In this document: positions 54,045-64,000 of the stretch, piece by piece
Layout: each line of letters begins with the position of its first letter
How positions within the stretch are numbered: the stretch's first letter is position 1
Source: Diploptera punctata
Lineage: Eukaryota; Arthropoda; Insecta; Blattodea; Blaberidae
Assembly: GCA_030220185.1 (NCBI GenBank)
Contig: JASPKZ010001233.1
Coordinates: 806,001-870,000, forward strand
Reading direction: 5' to 3'
DNA: 64,000 bases
Made by a program: the position numbers and the translations under genes
Notes under the pieces: model-generated
The model's database searches: none
What the model saw: the letters and a program-made list of their open reading frames with translations, nothing else
Told to the model about the DNA's origin: nothing

Positions 54045-54790
54045 ATTCGTTTTTAAACATCTTAATGATGGACAAATTATATTTGAAAAGAAAAATATAC
54101 ACCTAGACTGGGGTTTGAACCCAGGACCTTTGACTTTCTATGTCAATGCTCTTCCATCTGAGCCACCTAGGCCTCCAATCTAAACGTGTATTTTTCTCTT
54201 ACACATAGTTAATTCCCTAACCCCAAATGCTACGAGCCGTTGCTACGATTTTTGTAAATGGCGGCTTCTTTGTTAAGAAGACTTTTTATTGGGAATTTAA
54301 ACATTACTTATAAAGCCAGTAGTGCTTCTTTCAATGTTAATATTATTCGTTTTTAAACATCTTAATGATGGACAATGTGTAAGAGAAAAATACGCGTTTA
54401 GATTGGAGGCCTAGGTGGCTCAGATGGAAGAGCATTGACATAGAAAGTCAAAGGTCCTGGGTTCAAACCCCAGTCTAGGCGTATATTTTTCTTTTCAAAT
54501 ATAATTTGTCCACCATTAAGATGTTTAAAAACGAATAATATTAACATTGAAAGAAGCACTACTGGCTTTATAAGTAATGTTTAAATTCCCAATAAAAAGT
54601 CTTCTTAACAAAGAAGCTGCCATTTGCAAAAATCGTAGCATTTGGGGTTCGGGAATTAACTATGTGTAAGAGAAAAATTCGCGTTTAGATTGGAGGCCTA
54701 GGTGGCTCAGATGGAAGAGCATTGACATAGAAAGTCAAAGGTCCTGGGTTCAAACCCCAGTCTAGGCGTATATTTTTCTTTTCAAATATA
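54045..54790. repeat. three tRNA-like units: one inverted, two tandem
   Basis: Units at 54101-54172 (minus), 54409-54480 (plus) and 54696-54767 (plus). The plus units are identical 72-nt cloverleaves: acceptor GCCTAGG/TCTAGGC, D stem GCTC/GAGC, anticodon stem TTGAC/GTCAA with loop ATAGAAA (U33, anticodon AGA), five-base variable loop, T stem CTGGG/CCCAG with loop TTCAAAC. TTTTT lies 6 nt after the body. The tandem spacing is 287 bp. No long variable arm, although AGA would be a serine anticodon. Confidence 0.8.
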
Positions 54791-54872
54791 ATATCTTATA
54801 TATTAAATTAATATTGAGAAGCTAAAGCTATTACTATCATAGAAATAAGTAAATTAATGAACACAATTAAAT

Positions 54873-54989
54873 TATTGTAAATCAATGGTAAAGCTCAGTG
54901 GCAGAGCATTAGCACGGAAAGCTAAAGGTTCGGGGTTCAATTCCCGGTTCAGGCAAAAATTTTTCTCTTTACCATTGATTTACAATAAT
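54873..54989 (+). repeat. tRNA-like body inside a perfect inverted repeat
   Basis: ATTATTGTAAATCAATGGTA (54873 on) and its exact complement (to 54989) flank a tRNA-like body lacking its own 5' acceptor strand (gctcagtggcagagcattag; anticodon loop ACGGAAA; box B ggttcaattcc) and the aaaatttttctc flank. Confidence 0.72.
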
Positions 54990-55552
54990 ATCTTATGTTT
55001 ATTTGAAGTTAAATGTAAATTCATTCTGTATAAAAGGTCAATGAGACAGTCATGGTTTGTTCCCATTTTCAACAGGACAGTGGCTGCATTTCTTGACATT
55101 TTAATTAAGCTATGTATGACTTATATTTTGATATGGTTTGTCTATTAGCAATTTTTCATTATTATTATTATTTTGCTGGAGCTAGAAAGTAAGGTGAATT
55201 CCTCATGTGGGGTTACTAGCCTCATAATGAACAGGGCTTCTACCTTGAGCCCCTGCATGAGCTTTGATGCTGCATTTCTTCAGCAATAGATGGAATGGCT
55301 ATACTGTTGTAATTTGATCATCAGAGCCTCATTAGTGTAAGCAGGGTGGACCTTTGGGCATGTGATGACAATTACAGTATAGAATAAACTGTGTATTCTA
55401 TATTACTATACCTTGGACCATCCTAAGGAATGATGGTAAACTGGACACCCACAAAAACATCTTCTGAACTCTGTCTAGCTGGAACTGAAATGGCTCAACA
55501 ATGGCATAATATGATTGGAATATGATGGATAATATTGGTAATAATGTTCACA
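54990..55552 (+). other. intron, no feature
   Basis: Nothing recognised apart from a short ATT run. Confidence 0.4.
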
Positions 55553-55735
55553 GTTGTGGTCTCAAGGTAGCGTGCTGTCTTGTCATGCAATGGGCCCGGG
55601 TTCGATCCCCGGCCGGGACAGTTTTCTGGTGAGGTTTCTAGTGGGGTTTTACCTCACCTGTAAGACAAATGTCGGGAAACTTTAAGGCTCAAACAGTCCC
55701 CGAACATCATATGACCATCGCAATCATCATCATTC
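55553..55735 (+). repeat. tRNA-derived SINE, 3'-truncated
   Basis: Head and middle of the SINE family of 11172: box A ggtagcgtgctg, box B ggttcgatccccggccg, acctgtaagacaaatgtcgg. It breaks off in a CAT-rich run. Confidence 0.78.
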
Positions 55736-55984
55736 ATATTCATCTTAGATTAAGCTTAGGATTAGGGACTCTCCTGGCACACCACTATCATCATCATATC
55801 ACAGGGCAACGTAACCTCGCCTTACAGGTGCCCCAACCTCAGAAGTGGGTTACAATTATGCCAGTGCCAGGAGAGAACACAAGAAATGTCCAAAAAGACA
55901 AACCTCGGGCATTAAAAAAATATTAGTAATAAGGTAATAGTATTATTTTTTTAGTTTATTACCTAATCAATATTATATACCCTT

Positions 55985-56160
55985 ATGATGAAAGTTAAAA
56001 ATTAAAATGTACCTGTTGGCAGGTGCCGTCGTCCTCAACTTTGTTAAAATAAACTTGAGGATGATGGCACCTGCCAACGGGTACATTTTAATTTTTAACT
56101 TTCATCATTTGACTATTCACCTCAACGGAATTTGATATGAGTTTTACTAGTATTGACTTA
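55985..56160. mobile_element. snap-back of the second PLE subfamily
   Basis: Arms gatgaaagttaaaaattaaa, gtacctgttggcaggtgccg and complements, with centre near ttgttaaaataaac; the right tail cacctcaacggaatttgata matches 36612-36769. Confidence 0.75.
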
Positions 56161-56369
56161 TGTACCCTGTTGAATAACTGTTTAATTTTACCAATTAATT
56201 TTTTTTTAATTTCACTTGATTTCCATGGTTTCTCTAATAATCATGGCATAATTTTTTGGTACCAGTTCTTTTTAGTCATTTTATATAATTCCTATATGAG
56301 CAGATGCTCACTGTAATTTTATGTTGTTCCTAAAATATGGTCTTAAATATGTAATATAATAAATAAGGT

Positions 56370-56505
56370 GAGTCTGATTTCATCTTACCTTCAGTAGTTG
56401 AGGACATATTTCAAATTAAATCTTCTGTTTTGAAACATGTCCTAAAAGAACTCATCTACTGTGAGGTAAGATGAAAACAGACCCAACTTATTTATTAAGA
56501 AGAAC
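56370..56505. mobile_element. small PLE hairpin with hammerhead scrap
   Basis: Inverted ends aaggtgagtctgatttcatc and gatgaaaacagacccaac. The centre has gaaacatgtcc, the ACATGT stem III variant. The tail is aacctcataatgttccttcc. Confidence 0.6.
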
Positions 56506-56565
56506 CTCATAATGTTCCTTCCTATTGTCATTTTATAATGTAATATAGATTATTTTGGATTTCAG

Positions 56566-56664
56566 TTGTTTCCGGAGCAGCGAACTTCAAACAATAGTGG
56601 GATCTCGACAGGAGTGGATGCCTTACGTAAACGTTTAGAGGTGTTAAAGGGTTCAGCAAGATAA
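56566..56664 (+). CDS. msps: msps terminal exon
   Basis: Acceptor ttggatttcag ends at 56565; 32 codons and TAA at 56662-56664. LFPEQRTSNNSGISTGVDAL then RKRLEVLKGSAR. The closing D-x-L-R-K-R-L-E-x-L-K helix matches the extreme C-terminus of ch-TOG (D-L-K-K-R-L-E-R-I-K), which fixes this as the natural end of the protein. Confidence 0.9.
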   Translation: MFPEQRTSNNSGISTGVDALRKRLEVLKGSAR

Positions 56665-56752
56665 AAACCATTAGGCCTAGGTTGTGACCTCTAGCCTTGT
56701 CCATCAATCATTTGCTTTGATAGCATATGCCATAATGTTTCCTCTTGTATAT

Positions 56753-56758
56753 AATAAA
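56753..56758 (+). terminator. msps: polyadenylation signal AATAAA of msps
   Basis: 89 nt after the stop codon, within tataataaaacattt. The 3' UTR would be about 110 nt if used. Confidence 0.65.
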
Positions 56759-56774
56759 ACATTTTGGGTATTAC

Positions 56775-57655
56775 CGTTTCCGTGATAGTTGCTTCTTGCA
56801 TGTATTTTAGAAGTGCTAAATAATCTCAACATTTTATTTCTGTTTATATGTTTACACTAACAATGTATATTCATTGAATGGCAAAGACATAAAATTTAGT
56901 TAGTGTACTTAATATTGCATTGTTATAATTAGAAGTATGTCCGTTTACAGTGTTTTTATATTTATTTGTTTTCGTGCAAGATGTTTCCATTGTAAAATTG
57001 TTTTACCAGAAGATTGCTTTTGGAAACTCATCATTGTTTTAATCAATTTAATATGACCATGGAGAGGAGGATTACTGGTTAAATTTCACCATAAATTAAA
57101 CCTCATTGTGATTAATTCCTATAAAAGTTAAATAAAAAAAGGAGGATTACTGCTTACCTGACCATCAATTGGAATTAATGAAACAGTTAAATACATCTCC
57201 TGAAATATAAACAGCTGGGTAGGTACCAAAAAAATAATTGAAGGGTCTCCAGCCTTGTTGTGCCATGGAGAACTATTGGGAAACAAGGAAATAAGTGGCT
57301 CAAGCCAATTAAAAGCATCATCACCATTGGACAATAACAGCATATCAAGAGGAGGCGTAAACTTTGAGAATATGGAATAAACACATTAAAATGTTAAGTT
57401 ATGCAGATAGGAAATAACACTGAAGTTTTTTAATATTGTCTATTTTGTCTTTCATATGAGGTATGATGTGAGTGAAAGAAAAAATAAACAACATTAAAAT
57501 GTATCTTTTCTGATCAAAGTTTAATTACTGTCCTACCATAAACTAACTCTATTGTTCTAATGTATTTTATTTCTAAGAGTACATGGTTCATTAAAAATCT
57601 TCTCTAATCCTAGGCTTCATAGGCCTATTTCTGTAATATGAGGTTAGTATTTAAA
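56775..57655. other. downstream DNA; stray PLE tail at 57085-57132
   Basis: accataaattaaacctcatt and cctataaaagttaaat are a solo PLE 3' tail like that at 49260-49310. No gene. Confidence 0.45.
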
Positions 57656-57659
57656 AAAA

Positions 57660-58030
57660 TAAAATAAATCCAGAGTCCTCTTACCTCATAACTTGTGTTC
57701 TATTTGAACATGTTTCAGTATATCATGTCTACCATTGTTAGCTTTTCCAGAGTGTTGAATTTTACGTTGTCAGCTCCCACTTCATATTTTGGCTGACCAA
57801 AGAACTTGTAAATCATATCTTTTTTCTGGGAATTTGAAAATTCATAATCCTGTTTTTTGTTCGTCTGCATGTTTCGGTGAGCCAAAAGATGGAGTGGGAG
57901 CCAACAATCAGGGCTGACAACATAAAATTCAACAGTCTGGAAAAGCTGATGGTGGTAGACATGATATATCGAAACAGTTCAAATAGACTACAACAAGTTA
58001 TGAGGTAAGATGACTCTGTATTTACTTTAT
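57660..58030. mobile_element. PLE snap-back
   Basis: Inverted ends cagagtcctcttacctcata and tatgaggtaagatgactctg. The arms include endonuclease scraps (tcccacttcatattttggct and complement) and gaaacagttc at the hammerhead site, with CTGATGG in place of the core, so inactive. Confidence 0.68.
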
Positions 58031-58034
58031 TTAT

Positions 58035-59725
58035 TAAGAATAAACTCAATATTACTTCCTAAAGTAATTTATTATTGTATTACAATGCTGTTAAATTCCG
58101 TATCACACCCAGTGATTTGTTATTTTTTTGTAATAATGGTTTTACAATGGAAATATCTTCTAATGGATAAGAAAAAGATTAAAATATGAGAACATGGCAG
58201 CAGGACATTCTTTAAAGATAAACCTAACATTTTTGTTTATGTGGAATTGGGAATTGGTTTATATTACACTAGTTATGTAGACTCCTGATTAAAGTGAAAA
58301 CTCAAATTACACATCAGTGTATTCCAATCCACACTAATTCCATTATAAAGAGACTTTTAGTTTACAGAATTTTTAAAGTTATTTGTACTCCTAGAATACA
58401 GCAGAAAGACTGAAATACGAGGTAATGTCTTTAGATTTATGTGAATTTGTTACATTAACTCGGTGAAGGAGGATGCTATTAATGTTTTATTTTTTATTAA
58501 AGGCTAATTTATAGGATGTTTATAAATTCCATTATGAACTTCTGTCATCTATCCAAAATAAGACCTGCTCCTAATGTAAATAAATATTTATTATTAAGTT
58601 ATGTGAGTAGGAAGGAGTAAGATGTATGAGGTGAGTCAAAAACAACTCAAAATTCATTAAATATTTATTATATTTGAAGAGAAAAATATATGCTCAGACT
58701 GGGTTAGAACCCAGGACTTTTTGCATCATTGAGATGTATGAAATGAATAATAAACATATTTGTTACTGCTGCTCCAAAAAAATTTTTAATTTTTTCAAAC
58801 TTTTTGTTGACATTGTTATTTATTGTAATAAAGAATAAGGCTTTGTCATTTATTTACTGTATAATTAACAACTCATATATGAAAATGATAAATATACTCT
58901 CTCTTCCCTTCCTACTAGCGATGAGAGGTGTATTTCGATGAAAGTTTACTTCAAGGGTGGGTCTTAATTTGGATAGAGTATAAGACTTATAGAAATGGGT
59001 AAAGTAGATGATATTCTTAATAGGAAACCATGTCAGGAAACATTATATTAATGTTTCAAATACAATAATTTTATTTAATTTTCTAATTCTGCTAGATGAA
59101 AGAGAAATACTAATTAACAATTTCTAGAGTAGATTTCCAAGCATCTTCAGATATTAATATGAATATGCATTCATGCATTACAATCAAAATTACAAAGTGT
59201 GAAGGAAAAAATTAAAAAAATATCAATCAATTAATTTTGGGCTAATTCAAACTGAAGTCTGTTTTTTCTTCATTCATAAAGATCCTGCATAACACCAACT
59301 ATTAACTGCTTCCAAATCTCTTTTACCTTCTCTCTCTCTTTTGATATATCAATCCATCATAGTATTCTACTCTTGTTATCATATCCGACTTCATGCAGCA
59401 TTCCTAATTCTCTTTTCTTTGTTATTCTCCATTCCTCATTTACTTGCAGTAAAAAAATACCATAATATATTGAAAAATATTGAAATCAGGATCGTACCTC
59501 ATCTTCACTCTTGTGTAGCAGCAACTCACTCGCAACAAAAAGTGGAGCATGCAGTACTTTCAGTGACACAACACAACACAGGTAGTGTCAAGTTGCTGTC
59601 TTATCAGATGAATGGGCTTCTTGCAATTTGATATTATGGGTTATAAAGAAACATACATGTTAGCAAAAAGCAACAACCAATCCATGTCCTGTTGGTGTCC
59701 CTTGTCATTCCAGTTGGCCCCTGCC
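58035..59725. other. no gene; PLE and tRNA-like scraps at 58615-58760
   Basis: gatgtatgaggtgagtcaaa, then a truncated minus-strand T arm (gggttagaacccagga) with the atttgaagagaaaaat flank. The remainder is AT-rich without recognisable features. Confidence 0.45.
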
Positions 59726-59729
59726 TAAA

Positions 59730-60270
59730 AGATAACAGTCTGCTCTTTCCAATGGTAACAAAAATAACTTGATTGGAGCAAAAGGTTTTTTGCTATTTGG
59801 TTTTGAAAATTCACAAAATTTGACGCATAAAATTTGAACCTCATATTGATTAGCATATATCTTGACAACAAAGTGAGATTGATACTTGGGCAGTTTAAAA
59901 TCAGTAATGGGTTTAGTTAGCTTACCAAAGCATAAGTTTGTAGAATGTTTAGTTTCAAAGTTATAAGCATGAAAAATCTGCCTCAAATGAAATAAGGTGA
60001 CTAACAGAAAGAAGGCTGCTCTTTCCACTGGTAACAGAAATAACCTGACTGGAGCAAATGGTTTTTTTGCTATTTGTGTTTGAAACTCCACAAAATTTGA
60101 CGCATAAAATTTGAAACACATGTTTAATTATGTTGACAACAAAGTAAGCTTGAGATCTGATACTTTGGCAACTTAAAATCAGTAATGGGTTTAGTTAGCT
60201 GACCAAAGCATACGTTTATAGAACGTCTTGTTTCAAAGTTATAAGCATGAAAAAATCAGCCTCAAATTGA
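59730..60270. repeat. 276-bp direct tandem duplication
   Basis: Two diverged copies starting at 59740 and 60016 (ctgctctttcc), sharing aatttgacgcataaaatttg and aaaatcagtaatgggtttag. The open minus-strand frame across it is a by-product of the duplication. Confidence 0.8.
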
Positions 60271-61020
60271 TGTGACGGATTATTTGATCAACTTTGTGAG
60301 ATAACGGTAATAAAAGTAAAATTTTATAAATATTGGAACTGCAATCTTTATGTAGAGCACAAAAAGTTGTCCCTGGTTGCAATTTTTCAAGATGCTACCT
60401 TTTATGGTTTCAGAACAGCAGCACTTCAAACTTTACAATCTATGCACTCCTGCGGTTGCATTGCACTACTGACCTTTTTTCGGGAGGTTCTGGCGCCCCC
60501 TCTATATTACTAGTGAAACTTAGATTTTGCACAACACCACTTGAAGCTTCATTCAACACTACCACCAAATTTCACCAAGATCCAAGGTGGTACCAAAAAG
60601 GTGATTTGGTCACTTGACATGGAATGACCCTATTTTGAAACTTACCGATTAATTATTTTTGATTACATCTAATGCTACTGATATGTTTACTCACATTCAT
60701 GTCATCTACTGAAATCACAATTTTCCTATGCATTTTGGAACTATAGTAACATTGAACAGTAACATTTTGTCTAAAGGACAAATATAAGGTTATGGTGAGT
60801 TATTCTCTTTAACTTTTTAAGTCGAAGGCTGATGTGGGTTTTTATGTTGGTTTTTAGCATTTTTCTCTTAGTTGGTAACCCCATTCTACCCATATTCATA
60901 GCTATCTTTCAACCTTAAATACTGTTATCATCAGTTTTTTTTTTAGATTATTACAGTCTCAAGATGTTTTTAAATTTTCAGGAATTTTTCTTACTTTCTA
61001 CAGGGGAAAAAAGAAAACTT
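60271..61020. other. no recognisable feature
   Basis: No gene or repeat match inside the window. Confidence 0.4.
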
Positions 61021-61024
61021 TATG

Positions 61025-61325
61025 TATACATTCCTTCTTCTTCTTCTTCTTACTCATAATTTGTAGGATTTTCATCCTGTGTATTTCCAAAAATCACTAC
61101 TCGGAGGAAGACATTTTGGATGTGCATTCACTGTCTATCCATCTCTTGGCTGGTCTTCCTCTTATTCTTCTCCCGTTCATTGGTCTATCTTCTTTAGCTC
61201 TTTTTTGCAAGTCTGTTCTCTTCCATTCTTTCTATATGACCTTTCATCTATCTATAATAAATTTGGTTGTCTTGAATATGACATGTATACATTCCTCAAA
61301 TCTTTATTCATGTAGGCCCTACTGG
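61025..61325 (-). mobile_element. LINE 3' end with (GAA)n tail
   Basis: The minus strand ends in a GAA run (plus 61026-61047). Upstream, RRIRGRPAKRWIDSE is the usual C-terminal LINE block. The plus-strand open frames are shadows. Confidence 0.6.
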
Positions 61326-61329
61326 AACA

Positions 61330-62860
61330 ATTATTTGTGCATTTTTTGCTATTTCTCTTTAAAATACAACCACTTATTATCTGCCCTAGAATCCCCATTC
61401 ATGACAAATCTTAAACACTATGCTTCCAAACATGGGTTTCTATTCAAATCATCTACCATATACTTAATGCTTTCTATAAATCCCTGAATATTGCAATGGA
61501 GATTTCTAAATGCCCTGTATAATACTTAATAGTATGACTTACAAATAACTAGATGCACAAAAAATAACAGTTGTGCTGCTAATAGAACAGCTTCTGACAG
61601 AAATAATACAAAACATCAGCAACTTGTATGTAGCATTTCAGTTTCATGGTTGTGTTAGTTATACAAGACACTGTTATGACATATTTCTTTCCAAAATTTT
61701 AATCTTATATCGTTGCTGGGCAATGAAAACCATTTACACAATTTTTTTCTAGATGGAGAAAAAGGAAATATTTACAGAAATTACACATTTAGTATTTTGA
61801 TAGAACAAAATTTCATTTATACCATTAGATCGCAACATGTTGTTTTGAGTTTTGTGCAGATTGAATGCAATTTGTTTTTGCCAGTTATAGGTTAAATGTA
61901 GTAAATAATATATCACAAAATTATATAGCATTTTGTGTTGGTTATTGTCAAATTTCGTAAAATGCTAAGTAAAGTTGACAATAATAGAAATGTTATTATA
62001 AAAATAATTTTTAAACCAATTGTTATAGCAGTGTTCTTATTAAGTAATTATAATTATTATGATGAAGTGCCACTAATTGGGCTAGTTACTGGTTTTGGTA
62101 GATTCTAGATTTAATTGAAAAGCTGAATGATGAATAGTATAGAATGCCAGTAAACTCTGATAGAAATTGTGCCATTGTTCGGCCAGTGAAGTTTAATGTA
62201 GAAAACTTGACAAATCGCAAAATATTTTTGACACGGAATTTGAATGCAACATTACATGAAAGGAATATGTGTGAAGATAAACTATTGTGCTCGTCTGTCT
62301 TAATTTCTTAAAGTTCCATTCCTTTGCCTTTGTAAAATAAGTAACTTGCATGAAAAATACAATTTCCACAGTAAAGATCTGAAAATTAATGATAAAAATA
62401 ATCAAGCTAATCAGCTTTGTGATATATTTATGTGTGCATTGAATATGAGCAATGGTATGGAAGAATTTATGATTCAATCTTTGATATAAGGAGGGGAAAG
62501 TTGTGTGTAATAATTGAATTGATTTTATGAGGCAAAATACCTCATATAGTGCTGGATCTATGAACTACAAAATCATGAATTTAGAAAATTCCATATGCTT
62601 TGAAAGTTCCCAGGGGTTTAGTATCAATGATTTTTAACTTCAATTTTTCTTCTTTATTGCAATTTTTATTGAGTTTTGAAGTTGTAGGGTAGATTTGTCA
62701 TGCTATAATTAGATTGATAGAGCGGTGATTGAGTTAATAATATTTAGTACTTTCCATTTAATAATTATACTATTCTTTTAGTTATCCACTCTTACTTCAA
62801 CCTAAAAAAATGTGTGATTTTCTATTCTCTTTGATGGTATTTGCTAATCTATAAAACAAC
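61330..62860. other. no recognisable feature
   Basis: AT-rich; several short open frames in both strands with no family resemblance. Confidence 0.4.
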
Positions 62861-62864
62861 CTTT

Positions 62865-63270
62865 TCATTATATTTGAAGAGAAAAATGTTATGCTTAGGC
62901 TGGGGTTCAAACCCAGCACCTCTAGTTTATACACTAGCACCCTGCCACTGTGGTGTTCTAGGTATCCAATCTAAACCTAAATTTTTCTCTTATACAATTC
63001 CCAAGGCTATGAACCGTTGTTTGACATGCCAAATGGCAGCTTCTTATTTAAAAAGACTTTAAATAGGAATTTTAACATTTATGTAATAAATTTGGGAATT
63101 TTTAACATTATGAGGTTTTATTAATAAGAATTAAATGAATTGTGAATTCTTCTTAATTTTAACATTACTTAATAAAACCAGTGACTTTCTTTTGATATTT
63201 TTATTGAAAATTTAACATTTTTCACTGAAGGATAAATTATATTTGAAGAGGAAACATTTTTTCATTGCTA
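62865..63270 (-). repeat. tRNA-like element, minus strand, anticodon loop GTATAAA
   Basis: Unit about 62892-62962 (box A accacagtggcagggtgc-type, anticodon arm CTAGT..ACTAG, T loop TTTGAAC). Upstream spacer text (aagaagctgccatttggc on minus) is that of the tandem units. The right end, 63215-63250, is the complement of another unit flank, and attatgaggttttattaata is a PLE-type tail. Confidence 0.65.
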
Positions 63271-63474
63271 CCAGTGTCATCTGGTTATCATTTTATATTA
63301 TTAGTTAAACAAATAGCTAAAGTAAATACTAATAAAATTCCATTAAAGTACGAATAACAATATAAAATTGAATACTGGGAAAGGTTCAGTATCCTCAACT
63401 TAACAAAACTTTTAAAAATACTGTAGGACTTTAGGAATCAAGTTATTGTCATAATTAAGATATTTGGTCTGTGT

Positions 63475-63700
63475 ATTCTTACCTCTTAATGGTTGTTTTT
63501 GTTGAACATACGTTTCAAGACTTGTGAGCCCCATCTTCAGCGATTACCGACTGATATTTCTCAAATTGTCGGCCCTTATTCTTGACTCCTGCTCCCTCTG
63601 CCTGTGGTCCAATGAACTTGCTAATGAGGTTCCTTTCTCCAGGATGTCACATGGTCAACAGTTGGATCTGTCAGACCCTGTAACTTGTTTGCTCAATCTT
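63475..63700 (-). mobile_element. PLE 3' end relic
   Basis: Minus strand: SKFIGPQAEGAGVK-like C-terminus, then a hammerhead-like CTGAAGATGGGGCTCACAAG, GAAA, ACGTATGT, and terminal attaagaggtaagaatac. Stem II has several wobble pairs. The 5' part was not traced. Confidence 0.55.
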
Positions 63701-64000
63701 TAGTCCCATACTGGCCAAAACTCAATGAGAAAATTTATCTAGTAATTTTAATTTGAATTCAAGACAAACATTTAATATCCTAATGGTGTTAGAATGTTGG
63801 AGGAAGTGCCAAATCTCTTGACCTTTTACTCTGGATTCATAGTTCCTTAAAAGTCGTAAATTAAATAATTTGTTTTAATTTATTCTGGATAGTAACTGTG
63901 TTATTAGCTATTTGCTAACAAACAATGCAAAGTTGTAATCATAAATTCCATGTTCATTTCAACTGAGTTTTTACATTCATAGTTAAATATGGGAAATAAC

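Larger units (their letters stand above)
14955..56664 (+). other. msps: mini spindles / XMAP215 / CKAP5 gene, 3' part
   Basis: Ten exons with matching phases and GT/AG borders encode the C-terminal part of the XMAP215 family microtubule polymerase. This protein binds tubulin through TOG domains, sits at microtubule plus ends, centrosomes and spindle poles, and speeds plus-end growth. What is present corresponds to the region after the five TOG domains of ch-TOG: a helical TOG-like domain and the TACC-interacting tail. Phases: (14955) 1 nt to complete, (28176) 1, (29512) 0, (30716) 1, (37790) 0, (38048) 0, (40543) 0, (41964) 2, (46197) 0, (56566) 0; all join in frame. The introns are swollen by transposons. 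Confidence 0.88.

Noticed and set aside
57128..57384. Two overlapping short proteins downstream of msps
   Set aside because: Different frames of the same AT-rich stretch, no start context, no family resemblance, next to a solo PLE tail.
59705..60121. A 138-aa repeated protein on the minus strand
   Set aside because: The frame comes from a direct DNA duplication that stays open by chance; the copies have diverged without codon-level constraint that I can see.

Overview
The window is nuclear DNA of an insect: AT-rich, spliced, and packed with transposable elements. The style of the repeats (RTE-type LINEs, Penelope-like elements, mariner/Tc elements, tRNA-derived SINEs, LINE tails of GAT, GAA or TAG triplets) suggests a large-genome polyneopteran such as a cockroach or termite. 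That placement is inference only.

One host gene is visible. On the + strand, from 14955 to 56664, lie the 3' coding exons of the XMAP215/ch-TOG/mini spindles microtubule polymerase (Drosophila msps, human CKAP5): ten phase-compatible exons (14955, 28176, 29512, 30716, 37790, 38048, 40543, 41964, 46197 and 56566) plus a candidate 66-nt cassette exon at 20805. They encode the C-terminal TOG-like helical domain and the tail, ending in a stop at 56662-56664 with AATAAA at 56753. About 1.5 kb of coding sequence is spread over 42 kb because the introns are filled with mobile DNA. Upstream exons lie outside the window.

Region by region: 1-4.7 kb holds an RTE LINE carrying a Penelope-like element (PLE) with GIY-YIG endonuclease. 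5-7 kb holds a transposase relic split by two nested PLE snap-backs. 8-13.6 kb holds a LINE end, a Tc/mariner element, two SINEs and a small snap-back. 15.8-18.4 kb is a 2.5-kb PLE palindrome. 19-22.7 kb has more PLEs. 23-28 kb has a truncated and a full-length RTE LINE, the latter interrupted by a tandem array of three tRNA-like units. 28-46 kb alternates exons with snap-backs, tRNA-like repeats, a mariner with one stop codon, and LINE fragments. 47-50 kb is an insertion stack. 50-56.5 kb carries further snap-backs and tRNA-like clusters. 56.7-64 kb is downstream DNA with repeats and no recognisable gene.

The most interesting material is a linked set of small elements. PLE 3' ends carry hammerhead ribozymes whose stem III covaries from copy to copy. 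Many PLE copies are snap-backs, inverted dimers of their own 3' end, from 158 bp to 2.5 kb, as single insertions with 9-14 bp target-site duplications. A second family carries complete tRNA-like Pol III units, tandem at a 304-bp period or inverted, and at least one copy shares the PLE 3' tail. A tRNA-like module may have replaced the ribozyme module in elements moved by the same machinery.
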